Positions 5,341 to 13,515 of a stretch of 13,951 nucleotides of DNA are shown here, piece by piece. Position numbers and translations under genes: made by a program. The notes beneath the pieces were generated by a model, which saw only the letters and a program-made list of their open reading frames with translations, had not been told where the DNA came from and made no database searches. The stretch is from Lentisphaeraceae bacterium (GTDB lineage: Bacteria > Verrucomicrobiota > Kiritimatiellia > RFP12 > UBA1067), in NCBI GenBank assembly GCA_004551905.1, contig SFPL01000026.1, positions 1 through 13,951 of the forward strand, read 5' to 3'. The first letter of the stretch is position 1; each line of letters opens with the position of its first letter.

Positions 5341-7400
5341 GACCGGTCGCGGTGACCTTCCGGCGCACCGTCGGCCGGCTGCGCAGCCAGTTCCCGACCG
5401 CGCTGGCGGCGGGGCTGTTCATGGCCGCCGTCGCGGCGCTCTTCTCGCTGCGGCTCGAGGCGGCCGAGGGGACGAGCGCGTCGGTCGTCGCGCTCTGGGC
5501 GCTTTCGGCCTCGGCGTTGCTGCCGGTGATGGCGGCTTTCCTTGCGATGGACGTGTGGAGTGACGAGCGCCGCACCGGCCGCACCGACCTGCTGCTTTCC
5601 GTCGCCGTGCGCGAGCGTGACTTCGTGGTCGGCAAGTTTGTCGGCGTGTGGTTCGCCATGCAGCTCGTCGTGGCGCTCTCCCTCGCCTCGTGCGGGCTTG
5701 CGCTCGCCGCCTTCGCCCCCGCCGCGCTCGACGGCGCCGACTGGAGCGAGGTGATCGCCGCGTTCGGCGCGCTGGCCGCGCAGGGCGCGCTCTGGTGCGC
5801 CGCCGCCTCGGCGGTGAGCGCCGCGTTCGCAAACTCGGCCGCGTCCTTCTGCACCTCGGCTATCCTCTTTGCCGCGCTGCCCCGCGGCGTCTGGCAGGCG
5901 TTGCTGTCGTTCTCGGCCGCCGGGCGCACCGTGTTCGGCGACTTCCCGTTCGACGCCCACGTCGCCGACATGGTGTCCGGCTCGGTGACGCTCGGCACCG
6001 CCGTCGCCTACGTCGTCTTCACCGTCCTCGCCCTGTTCGTCGCCTCGAAGTCGGTCTCGTCGCTGCGGCTCGTCGGCCGCGGCTCGCGCATGCTCCGTGC
6101 CTCCACCGCGCTCGCGCTGGCGCTCGCCGCCTTCTTCGCCGTAGCGGTCACGGCGCTCGCGGCGCGGCTCAACGTCTCGTTCGAGTTCGCCTCCGGCGGC
6201 GGCGCGGATTTTTCGCCGCGCCTCCGCCGCACGATCTCTGAGACCTCCGGCTCCGTCTCCGCCACCGCCTTCCTCTCGCGCCGCGACCCGCGCTTCCGCG
6301 AGGTCGCGCGGCGCCTGCGCGCGCTGCGCCGAGCCGCCGACTCGCTCGGCGGGCTGCGTCTCGAGGTGCGCTACGTCGACCCGCGCTGGGACATCGGCTC
6401 CGCCGGACGCCTGGCGCGCCTCGGCGCCCGCGAGGGCAGCATCGTCTTCGAGAAGGGGCGGCGCACCGCAGTCCTCGACCTCGCCGACGGCGCGGGCTGG
6501 AACGACCTCGCGCCCGCACTTCGCAGCCTCGTGAGCCCGCCCCAGCGCCGCGACGTCTGCTGGGCCGTCGGGCACGGCGAGGCCCGCTTCGACGACTACG
6601 GCTCCTGGGGACTTAGCGACATCGCCCGCGATATCGCCCGCGAGGGCTACCGCAACGTCGCCGTCGACCTCGCCGCCGAGTCGCCGATTCCCGCCGACTG
6701 CGCGCTCCTCGTGGTCGCCGGCGCGAAGGACGAGTTCTCGCGCGCCGAGCTTGGGCGCATCGAGGCGTTCCTGCGCGACGGCGGCCGGCTCCTGGTGATG
6801 CTCGGGTGCCCCGGCACCGGCGGCGTGGCGCCGCTGCTGCCGGCCTGGGGAATGCGTCCGGTGGTGAAGCCGCTCAAGGACCAGAAGACCCTCTCCGGCA
6901 CCGACGTCATCGTCTCCGACTTCGCCGACCATCCGGTCTCCTCCGCCCTCGCCGGTTCGCGCATCGTCCTCGACCGTCCGCTTTCCTTCGAGCTTTCCGC
7001 CGCGGCCGTGAGCGCCGCCGGGGCCGACCGCATCGAGTTCCTGCCCCTCGCCCGCGCCGGCGGCGCCGCCGTCGTGGCGGCGGCCGAGCGCGGCGCCGGC
7101 GCCGGCAGCGATCTCGCCATCCGCCCGGCGCGCATCGTCGCCGTCGGCGACGCGGCGTTCGTCTCCAACTCCGCCCTCGCAGCGCGCGCTAGCGCCAACC
7201 GCGATTTCTTCCTCAACGCGGTAGCCTATCTCTCCGGCACCGACTTCACCGGCGCGCCGAGCGCCGACCCCGCGGTCCTCTCCACCGGACTTGACCGCGC
7301 CTCGCGCCACAAGCTCACTCTCGCCTCCTCGGCGCTGGCGCCGTTTTTGGTGTTTCTCGTCCTTTCGGCGGTAGTCTTCTGCAGGAGGGTCAGACGATGA
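5337..7400 (+). CDS. GldF-GldG fusion: ABC-2 permease joined to a Gldg-family auxiliary domain
   Basis: A 687-residue inner-membrane protein. The first ~255 residues are an ABC-2 type permease: hydrophobic segments near 19-36, 47-72, 92-122, 135-165, 175-190 and 210-240, with the cytosolic piece MDVWSDERRTGRTDLLLS typical of GldF-like permeases. Another transmembrane helix follows near 257-280. Residues ~285-650 match the periplasmic Gldg/ABC_transp_aux region: RRTISETSGSVSATAFLSRR, then VGHGEARFDDYG around H413, then an ALLVVAGAKDEFSRAEL...FLRDGGRLLVMLG core resembling a sugar-isomerase/glutamine-amidotransferase-like fold. A C-terminal helix (~662-682) ends in CRRVRR. In Bacteroidetes GldF and GldG are separate proteins; a fusion is known in planctomycete-verrucomicrobial genomes. 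The GTG start overlaps the ATPase stop and has a strong ribosome site. It is coupled by ATGA to the DUF4340 gene. The cargo is unknown. Confidence 0.87.
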   Translation: MRPVAVTFRRTVGRLRSQFPTALAAGLFMAAVAALFSLRLEAAEGTSASVVALWALSASALLPVMAAFLAMDVWSDERRTGRTDLLLSVAVRERDFVVGKFVGVWFAMQLVVALSLASCGLALAAFAPAALDGADWSEVIAAFGALAAQGALWCAAASAVSAAFANSAASFCTSAILFAALPRGVWQALLSFSAAGRTVFGDFPFDAHVADMVSGSVTLGTAVAYVVFTVLALFVASKSVSSLRLVGRGSRMLRASTALALALAAFFAVAVTALAARLNVSFEFASGGGADFSPRLRRTISETSGSVSATAFLSRRDPRFREVARRLRALRRAADSLGGLRLEVRYVDPRWDIGSAGRLARLGAREGSIVFEKGRRTAVLDLADGAGWNDLAPALRSLVSPPQRRDVCWAVGHGEARFDDYGSWGLSDIARDIAREGYRNVAVDLAAESPIPADCALLVVAGAKDEFSRAELGRIEAFLRDGGRLLVMLGCPGTGGVAPLLPAWGMRPVVKPLKDQKTLSGTDVIVSDFADHPVSSALAGSRIVLDRPLSFELSAAAVSAAGADRIEFLPLARAGGAAVVAAAERGAGAGSDLAIRPARIVAVGDAAFVSNSALAARASANRDFFLNAVAYLSGTDFTGAPSADPAVLSTGLDRASRHKLTLASSALAPFLVFLVLSAVVFCRRVRR

Positions 7401-9085
7401 GCAACGCGCGCGCCATACTCTGGCTTCTCGTCGGGTCGATTGCCGCGGGGGTGGCATACTTCGTCGTCGGTGTCTACGCTCCCGAGGCGCGCGTCCAGGC
7501 CGACGGACGCCTCGCCGCCGTCCCGGCCGACCCCGCCCGGCTCGTCGTCTCGCGCGTCGGCGAACCCGCCACCGTGCTCGAGCGCGACGCCGAATGGCGC
7601 ATCGTCTCCCCCTACGCCGCGCGCGCCGACGCCCAGACCGTGCTTCGGCTCGTGGACGCCGTGTCCTTCGCCGAGCCGGAGGACGTGATTTCCGAGGCGG
7701 AGCTCCTGAAGCTCGGCCGCGAGCGCTCCGACTTCGGGCTCGAGACGCCGCGCCTGGTGGTGATGCTCGGCGGTGCCGGCGACGGCTCCAATCCCGTGTC
7801 AGTCTCCTTTGGCGTCGACACTCCGTCCTCCAACGGCGTCTACGCCGCCGCCGAGGGCTCCGGCTTCGTCTGCGTCGTGCCCGCCGCCGTCTTCGCCGCC
7901 GCCGACCTCTCCGCCGAGGCGTTCCGCGCCCGCGCCGTCTTTCCGCTTGGCGCCGAGTCGGTCGCCTCCTTCGACGTGAAGCGTCCGGGCGAGCAGCCGC
8001 TTTCGTTCGAGCGCGGCGGCAGCGGCTGGAAGACCCAGGAAGGGCAGTCCGCCGCCGACAAGGTCGATGCGTTCCTCACGCTTCTCTCCGCAGCCGAGGC
8101 AAAGTCCTTCGTCTGGCCCGTCGGCTCCTCCAACGAGGCGGCGAGCGTCTCCGCCTCGCTGCTCTCGGGCTACGGACTCGACCCCGACTCCGCGATCACC
8201 GTCTCGCTGCGCTGCGGCGACGGCGAGGACCGCCGCGTCTCCTTCGGCGCGGCGGCGGACGACGCCAGCGTCTACGCCCTCGTCCAGAACGGCGGTGCTG
8301 TGGTCACCGTCGACGCCGCGCTCCGCGACGCCGTCCTCCAGGTGCCGGCCAAGCTCTCCGACTCCCGCCCCTTCCCGCTCGAGGCCTCCGCGGTCGCCGC
8401 CTTCGCCGTCGCCGACGGCGACGTAACCTGCGCGCTGGCGCGCGAGCAGGACGGCGCCTGGCGGCTCGAGTCGCCGGTCGCCGCGCCGGCCGACGCCAAG
8501 GCCGCCGAGGCGCTGCTCCACCGCATCCTCGCGCTCTCCGCCGCCGACGCCGGCGACGGAGGTGACGCGGTGTCGGTCTCCGTCGGCACCAACGCCGAGG
8601 CGGTGGCGGTGTCCCGCCGGCGTCTGCTCGGGACCACACGGCTCGAGGACCTCCGCTCGCGCGAGGTGATTGCAGTCGACCCAGCGCTCGTGACGCGCCT
8701 CGTCGCGACATTGGCCGGACAGAAGCCGGTGTCCGTCGTCTACTCCCGCGAACGCACGGCGTGGAGCCCCGAGTCCGCCGAAGGCAACGCGGTTGCCGAC
8801 GAGGCGGCCATCGCCAAGGTGCTCACCGCGCTCAACCCGCTCCGCGCCTCCGGCGTCGTGGCGCTCAAGGCGTCCGCCGCCGACCTCGGTCGCTATGGAC
8901 TCGACCGTCCCGCGCTCACGCTTGCCGTCGACCGCGGCGGCGAGGGATTGGTCCGCCGCAACGTCCTTGTCGGCGGCAAGGCGCCGGACGGCGGACGCTA
9001 CGCCACCGTCGGCTCGGCCGACGCGATCTTCACCATTCCGCGCGAGACCGTGAAGCTGCTCTCGCTGTCACTGCTCAGGAAATAG
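7397..9085 (+). CDS. DUF4340-family membrane-anchored periplasmic protein
   Basis: A 562-residue protein with one N-terminal helix (residues ~7-28, ILWLLVGSIAAGVAYFVVGV) and a large domain outside the inner membrane. DUF4340 proteins are regularly encoded after GldFG-like genes and are thought to be an accessory of that ABC system; their biochemical role is not established. I see an internal repeat. Tryptophan-led segments (EWRIVSP, GWKTQEG, AWRLESP, AWSPESA) occur at W67, W211, W355 and W456, each followed by an AD-rich helix. Three of the four are followed about 45-49 residues later by a GLxxP/D strand (G114, G260, G501). The third unit is shortened or degenerate. Composition is very rich in Ala, Asp and Val. 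The start is the ATG of an ATGA overlap with the GldFG stop, so all three module genes are coupled. Confidence 0.85.
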   Translation: MSNARAILWLLVGSIAAGVAYFVVGVYAPEARVQADGRLAAVPADPARLVVSRVGEPATVLERDAEWRIVSPYAARADAQTVLRLVDAVSFAEPEDVISEAELLKLGRERSDFGLETPRLVVMLGGAGDGSNPVSVSFGVDTPSSNGVYAAAEGSGFVCVVPAAVFAAADLSAEAFRARAVFPLGAESVASFDVKRPGEQPLSFERGGSGWKTQEGQSAADKVDAFLTLLSAAEAKSFVWPVGSSNEAASVSASLLSGYGLDPDSAITVSLRCGDGEDRRVSFGAAADDASVYALVQNGGAVVTVDAALRDAVLQVPAKLSDSRPFPLEASAVAAFAVADGDVTCALAREQDGAWRLESPVAAPADAKAAEALLHRILALSAADAGDGGDAVSVSVGTNAEAVAVSRRRLLGTTRLEDLRSREVIAVDPALVTRLVATLAGQKPVSVVYSRERTAWSPESAEGNAVADEAAIAKVLTALNPLRASGVVALKASAADLGRYGLDRPALTLAVDRGGEGLVRRNVLVGGKAPDGGRYATVGSADAIFTIPRETVKLLSLSLLRK

Positions 9086-9089
9086 GAGG
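9084..9089 (+). promoter_or_regulatory. Ribosome binding site of waaA
   Basis: AGGAGG overlaps the DUF4340 stop codon (TAG 9083-9085) and sits nine bases before ATG 9099. It is a full Shine-Dalgarno match. It indicates independent ribosome loading at waaA, unlike the coupled overlaps on either side. Confidence 0.7.
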
Positions 9090-9098
9090 GCGGCGGCG

Positions 9099-10472
9099 AT
9101 GAAGTGGGCGGTCTACAACATCCTCTTCCTGCTCGTCTATCCGTTGCTGCTGCCTGGGTTCCTGGTGCGGATGCTCCGCCGCGGCGGATACGCCGCCCGC
9201 TTTGGCGACCGCTTCGCGCTTTATCCTGAGCCGGTGCTGAAGGCGCTCGGTCGGCGCGACGCGCTGTCCGACTCCCACGACCCGCGCGCCAATGCTTCTG
9301 CCTTTGTCTGGATCCACGCCGTCTCCGTCGGCGAGGTGCAGGTCGCCGGCCAGCTGATGCGCGAGTGGCGGCGGGTGGAGCCCGGGGTGCGCTTCTGCTT
9401 CTCCACCACCTCGTCGACCGGCTGGAAGATGGCCGAGCGCGAAGTCGGCGAAGGGGACGTCCTCGTCTACAACCCGCTCGACTTTCCGACCTTCGTCCGC
9501 GCCGCGCTCCAGACGGTGCGTCCTCGCGCGGTGGTGCTGGTGGAGTCCGAGATCTGGCCCAACTTCATCCGCCGCGCCGCCAAGCACGGCGTGCCGGTGT
9601 TCCTCGTCAACGCCCGCGTCTCCGATCGCAGCGCGCCGCGCTACCGTGCCGCGCGGTGGCTGTTCAAGGACGTCTTCCACTGCTTTGCCGAGATCTTCGC
9701 CCAGAGCGCGCTCGACCGCGACCGCCTCCTTGCCGCCGGCGCGCCGCCGAAGCGCGTCGAGGTTTCCGGCTCGTTCAAGTTCGATGTCGCCCGCCGCAAT
9801 CCCGCCAAGGAGGCGGAGCTCGGGGAGTGGATCGCCGCGGCGGTCGGTCCGGTCGGAAAGCGCGGGCGCATCCTGCTCGGTGGCTCCACCTGGCCGGGCG
9901 AGGACGAGGCGCTTTTGGACATCTACCGGCGGCTCCTGGAGGCGCGGCGCGCGAAGGGCGCGGAAGGCCCGGCACCGGTGCTGGTGATTGCCCCACGGCA
10001 CTTCGAGAAGGCGGACGCGGTGGAGGCGAACATCCGCAGCGCCGGCTTTCAGTGCGTGCGCCGATCGCGCGGCGACGCCGCGAGAGCGTCTGTCGCGGAC
10101 GGTGCGCCGCCGGTGCTACTCGCGGACACGACCGGCGAGCTGACGGGGCTTTATGCGCTCGCCGACGTGGTGTTCGTCGGCAAGTCGCTTTCTGCCCACG
10201 GCTCCCAGAACATGATCGAGCCGTGCCTCTGCGGCAAGCCCACCGTGGTCGGCCCCTACACTGAGAACTTCCGCCCGGTGATGAGCGACCTGCTCGCCGC
10301 AGACGCGATCGTGCAGGTCGGCGACGCCGCGGCGCTCGAGGCCGAGGTCGCAAGGCTCATGGCGGGCGGAGCGGACGCCGCCGCGCTCGGCGAACGCGCC
10401 GCGGCGGCGGTGAAGTCGCGCTGCGGCGTGGTGGCGAGATGTGTCGCGTCGATCCGGGAGCGGCTGAAATGA
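9099..10472 (+). CDS. waaA: 3-deoxy-D-manno-octulosonic acid (Kdo) transferase
   Basis: GT30 glycosyltransferase that moves Kdo from CMP-Kdo to lipid IVA on the cytosolic face of the inner membrane, an early step of lipopolysaccharide assembly. The 457-residue protein has an N-terminal membrane segment (YNILFLLVYPLLLPGFLV) and the acceptor domain motif WIHAVSVGE with the catalytic-base glutamate E79. Then come TTSSTGWKMA, LVESEIWPNF, NARVSD, SGSFKFD, GGSTWPGEDE and the nucleotide-sugar half with IAPRHFEKA and a TTGELTGLYALADVVFVG run. Where enterobacterial enzymes read GGHNPLEPA, this one has HGSQNMIEP, so the donor loop differs while keeping N, EP and the following helix. The gap from the DUF4340 gene is 13 bases, and the stop overlaps the next start (ATGA). 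How many Kdo residues it adds cannot be told. Identification is firm. Confidence 0.93.
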   Translation: MKWAVYNILFLLVYPLLLPGFLVRMLRRGGYAARFGDRFALYPEPVLKALGRRDALSDSHDPRANASAFVWIHAVSVGEVQVAGQLMREWRRVEPGVRFCFSTTSSTGWKMAEREVGEGDVLVYNPLDFPTFVRAALQTVRPRAVVLVESEIWPNFIRRAAKHGVPVFLVNARVSDRSAPRYRAARWLFKDVFHCFAEIFAQSALDRDRLLAAGAPPKRVEVSGSFKFDVARRNPAKEAELGEWIAAAVGPVGKRGRILLGGSTWPGEDEALLDIYRRLLEARRAKGAEGPAPVLVIAPRHFEKADAVEANIRSAGFQCVRRSRGDAARASVADGAPPVLLADTTGELTGLYALADVVFVGKSLSAHGSQNMIEPCLCGKPTVVGPYTENFRPVMSDLLAADAIVQVGDAAALEAEVARLMAGGADAAALGERAAAAVKSRCGVVARCVASIRERLK

Positions 10473-11404
10473 CGCGCCGTGCGCGAGTCCTCGCCGCCGT
10501 CGCCGTTGTCGCGCTCGCAGCCGCGTCCGCGGCGCTCGCGCTCGCGCCGGGCCTTTTCCGCGCCGCGAAGCCGAAGCTGCCGTTGCCGCCGCCGGGCGAG
10601 GCGGTGAAGGCCGCCGCAGCGGACATCGAGGCGCTGGAGTTCCCGTCCGGACGCGGTGAAGGCGAGGCAGCCGAACTCGTCGATGTCGGCGAGATGGACG
10701 CGGCGGAGTTCAGGCGGCGGCTGGAGGCGTTCCCCGGCAAGTGCGTGCGGCTCTGGATGCCAGGCGAGCGCCACTGGCTGCTTGTCGGCCGACGCGAAGC
10801 CGCGCTTCCGCTCGCTGCGGCGCTTGAGCGCTTTGCCGCGGATGCCGGGCTCGGATCGCTGGTCGGCGCGTTCGCGAGCTACGCCGGCTCGCGCGAGGAG
10901 GTGATGCCGGCGTTCGAGGAGAAGCTCGAGGGCAAGGTGGTGCCGCAGTGGTTCGTGACGCGCGAGGTGCCGCGCTTCGACTGGATCGACTTCGCTGGCA
11001 TCGACGACGACATCGCCGACGAGACGCGCGCTGAAATCCGTTCGCGGCAGGTCGTCCGCCGGCTGGTGCTGGAGGGCAACATCGCTGCGGCGAAGGCGGG
11101 CGATGAGAAAACGCTGGACGACGCGGTCGACTGCTGGCGGCGAGCGGCGCTACGCAACTCCGCCGACCCGATCCTCGTCGACCGCCTGGAACGCCTTGCT
11201 CGCAACGGCGACACGTTCTATCGGCTGGGCAAGGTCCAGCAGGCGATGAAGTGCTACGAGACCCTTATCGCGGTGCATCCGAACGACGATGCCGCCCGCG
11301 CCGGCTTCGCCGCCTGCCTCCGGCGGCTCGGCAAGGACGACCTCGCCGCCAAGGTGCTCGAGAGCGGACGCAGGCATTCATGGGAAACACAAGGAGAAAA
11401 ATGA
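10469..11404 (+). CDS. Membrane-anchored protein with C-terminal TPR-like repeats, function unknown
   Basis: A 311-residue protein I do not recognise as a named family. It opens with basic residues and an Ala/Val/Leu helix (about residues 5-27), read as a signal anchor or signal peptide without a lipobox. A Pro-rich stretch follows (PKLPLPPPGE). The middle is mixed alpha/beta, with LWMPGERHWLLVGRREA and a long Ala-rich helix. Around 195-305 the sequence becomes helical with TPR character; the clearest unit is KVQQAMKCYETLIAVHPNDD near 255-275. This suggests a scaffold role outside the inner membrane. The start is the ATG of an ATGA overlap with waaA; the upstream ATG 10439 in the same frame would extend into waaA. 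The stop overlaps the lactonase start. The position after waaA is consistent with an envelope role, but nothing in the sequence proves it. Confidence 0.75.
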   Translation: MTRRARVLAAVAVVALAAASAALALAPGLFRAAKPKLPLPPPGEAVKAAAADIEALEFPSGRGEGEAAELVDVGEMDAAEFRRRLEAFPGKCVRLWMPGERHWLLVGRREAALPLAAALERFAADAGLGSLVGAFASYAGSREEVMPAFEEKLEGKVVPQWFVTREVPRFDWIDFAGIDDDIADETRAEIRSRQVVRRLVLEGNIAAAKAGDEKTLDDAVDCWRRAALRNSADPILVDRLERLARNGDTFYRLGKVQQAMKCYETLIAVHPNDDAARAGFAACLRRLGKDDLAAKVLESGRRHSWETQGEK

Positions 11405-12453
11405 TAGGAGCGCTGGCGATGATGGTGTACATTGGCTGCTATACCGACGCGGAGCATACGAACGGAATCTTCGCGGCGGAGGTGGACGCCCAGAGCGGCG
11501 TGTTGAAGACGGTGTCGGCGTATCCGGTGAAGAACGCCATCTACCTCGCGTGGTCGCCCGACCGCCGCCACCTCTACTCCTGCGAGCGCTCCGGGCTCGT
11601 CGCCTTCGCCGCCGGCGCGGACGGGCGGCTCGTCGAGACCGACCGGCTCGACCTCGGCATGCGCGGCATCTGCCACCTCTCCGCCGCCGCCGACGGCTCG
11701 CGCGTCTTCTTCGCCGAATACGTCGCCGGCAAGGCGGGCAGCGTGTCGGTGAAGGACGGCAGGTTTGGCCGACCGACGGTGCATGTCCACTCCGGCGGCG
11801 GACCCAATCTGCCGCGGCAGGGTTCCGCCCACTGCCATCAGGCGTTGCCGTCGCCGGACGGCAGGGGATATGTCGTCGTCGACCTCGGGCTCGACGAGCT
11901 CGTCGAGTACCGGCTCGCGCCCGACGGTTCCGATCCCGTCGACGCGCCGCCGCGGCGCTTCCGGACCACGCTTCCCGGCGCAGGCCCGCGCCATCTCGCC
12001 TTCCATCCCGGCGGACGCCTCGCCTTCCTTGTCTCCGAGCTCTACAGCAAGATCGAGACGCTCGCCTACGATCCCGCGCGCGGCTTCACGGCGACGCTCG
12101 ATCGCAAGGACCTCCTCGAAGGCGGTGGCAACGGACGCGGGTCAGACCAGGACCTCGCCGCGGCGGTGCGGCTCGCGCCCGAGGGCGGCAAGGTGGTGGC
12201 GTCCAACCGCGGCGAACAGTCGCTTGTCGCCTTCGGCTTCGACGAGAGCACCGGCGCGCTCGCGTTCAAGGCGCGCTCCGTCCTCCCCGGCAGCTGGCCG
12301 CGCGACTTCATCTTCCTTTCCGACACGTTGGCGCTCGCTGCGATGGAGCGCTCGGGCGAGGTCCATTCGCTCAGGTACGATCCCGCAACCGGGTCGTTCC
12401 GGGTCCTTTCCACCCTGGGCGGACTCCACCGTCCCGTCGCGCTGCTGAAATGA
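11401..12453 (+). CDS. Lactonase-family seven-bladed beta-propeller protein (6-phosphogluconolactonase-like)
   Basis: A 350-residue cytosolic propeller of the YbhE/CMLE lactonase family, whose E. coli member hydrolyses 6-phosphogluconolactone in the pentose phosphate pathway. Repeated blade motifs are visible: YIGCYTDAEHTNGIF at the start, NAIYLAWSPDRRHLYS, HCHQALPSPDGRGYVVVDLG, GPRHLAFHPGGRLAFLVSEL and WPRDFIFLSDTLALAAME. Each has the HP-DG-x-[LY] or SPDG turn typical of the family. Length fits the family. ATG 11401 overlaps the previous stop (ATGA) with AAGGAG only four bases upstream. ATG 11419 or 11422, which follow GGAG at 11407-11410 at normal spacing, may be the true start and cost only six or seven residues. 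The family also includes carboxy-cis,cis-muconate cyclases and uncharacterised propellers, so the exact substrate is not certain. Confidence 0.83.
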   Translation: MIGALAMMVYIGCYTDAEHTNGIFAAEVDAQSGVLKTVSAYPVKNAIYLAWSPDRRHLYSCERSGLVAFAAGADGRLVETDRLDLGMRGICHLSAAADGSRVFFAEYVAGKAGSVSVKDGRFGRPTVHVHSGGGPNLPRQGSAHCHQALPSPDGRGYVVVDLGLDELVEYRLAPDGSDPVDAPPRRFRTTLPGAGPRHLAFHPGGRLAFLVSELYSKIETLAYDPARGFTATLDRKDLLEGGGNGRGSDQDLAAAVRLAPEGGKVVASNRGEQSLVAFGFDESTGALAFKARSVLPGSWPRDFIFLSDTLALAAMERSGEVHSLRYDPATGSFRVLSTLGGLHRPVALLK

Positions 12454-12463
12454 CCCTGCCGCG

Positions 12464-13510
12464 ATGAACCAGCTCCAGTACATCCTGCGGCGGCTTGTGC
12501 TGGCGGTGCCGACCTTCGTCGGCATCACGCTCGTCTGCTTCGCGCTGACGCGCTTCCTGCCCGGCGGGCCGGTGGAGATGCGGCTCATCCGGATGCGCGG
12601 CGGCGACCGCCAGTCCGAGGCGGGCGCGACCGCGGCGGTGGCGCACCAGGTGACCGAGGAGTACCGACGGGAGCTGGAGGAGCAGTTCGGCTTCCGCGAC
12701 CCGATCTGGAAGCAGTACTGGAACTGGCTGGTCGTGAACCGGATGGGACTGAGGCTCGCGAGCTACGACTACCCCAACCGCACCGCGTGGGAGCTCATCA
12801 AATCGCGGTTGCCGGTGTCGATCTCGTTCGGGCTTGCTGCGTTCCTCCTCACCTACCTCGTCTGCATACCGCTCGGCATCGCCAAGGCGCTGCGACACCG
12901 CGGCATCTTCGATGCGGTTTCGAGCGTGGTCGTCTTCACCGCCTACTCGGCGCCGTCCTTCGCGCTCGCGATGCTCTTGAAGACGCTTTTCTGCGGCACG
13001 GTGGAGGGGTTCTGGGACCTTTTCCCCATCGGCGGCGTGGCGAGCGACTTCGACGTCCCGCCGTCACTCTGGACCGACTTCCTCGACCGCCTCTGGCACA
13101 TGGCGCTGCCGGTCGCGTGCTATGTGGCGGGATCCTTCGCGATGCTCACGCTGCTGATGAAGAACTCGCTCCTCGACCAGATCTCCGCCGACTACGTGCG
13201 CACGGTGATCGCCAAGGGCGCCACGCGCCGCCGCGCGATCTGGTGCCACGCCTTTCGCAACGCGCTCATCCCGGTGGCGACCGGGTTCGGGTCGATGATA
13301 TCGCTTCTCTTCGCGGGCTCGATCATCGTCGAGACCATCTTCGAGATCCCCGGCATGGGCCGGCTCGGATGGGACGCGCTCGTCGGTCGCGACTACGCGG
13401 TGTTCCTCGCGCTTCTGGCGCTCACCTCGGTCTTTCAGCTCGCCGGCAACCTGATCTCGGACTGCCTCTACATGCTCATCGACCCCAGAATAGACTTTGC
13501 GAGGAGGTAG
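12464..13510 (+). CDS. yejB: ABC transporter permease, YejB-like oligopeptide importer subunit
   Basis: A 348-residue inner-membrane permease of the binding-protein-dependent transport family, closest in pattern to YejB, which imports oligopeptides and microcin C in E. coli. It opens with the family N-terminus QYILRRLVLAVPTFVGITL and the FLPGGPVE motif. A long periplasmic stretch (about 36-100) with EQFGFRDPIWKQYWNW follows, then five further membrane segments. The EAA loop that docks on the ATPase runs from D243 to about 270, with the conserved glycine G252. The ending IPGMGRLGWDALVGRDY and LIDPRIDF is typical of YejB. ATG 12464 follows the lactonase stop by ten bases and lacks a clear ribosome site. 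The other permease follows after five bases. No binding protein gene lies upstream in this window. The symbol is by homology; other Dpp/Opp-type permeases remain possible. Confidence 0.87.
   Translation: MNQLQYILRRLVLAVPTFVGITLVCFALTRFLPGGPVEMRLIRMRGGDRQSEAGATAAVAHQVTEEYRRELEEQFGFRDPIWKQYWNWLVVNRMGLRLASYDYPNRTAWELIKSRLPVSISFGLAAFLLTYLVCIPLGIAKALRHRGIFDAVSSVVVFTAYSAPSFALAMLLKTLFCGTVEGFWDLFPIGGVASDFDVPPSLWTDFLDRLWHMALPVACYVAGSFAMLTLLMKNSLLDQISADYVRTVIAKGATRRRAIWCHAFRNALIPVATGFGSMISLLFAGSIIVETIFEIPGMGRLGWDALVGRDYAVFLALLALTSVFQLAGNLISDCLYMLIDPRIDFARR
13502..13508 (+). promoter_or_regulatory. Ribosome binding site that fixes the GTG start of yejE
   Basis: AGGAGGT overlaps the end of yejB and lies seven bases before GTG 13516. 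It supports that start for the partial permease, in whose frame no ATG occurs near the expected N-terminus. Confidence 0.65.
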
Positions 13511-13515
13511 CGGAA

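Noticed and set aside
4917..7457. 846-codon open frame on the minus strand opposite the ABC ATPase and GldFG genes
   Set aside because: It is a shadow of third-position GC bias: the product is dominated by Arg, Gly, Glu and Ala with no motif, while the plus strand holds clear families with conserved residues.
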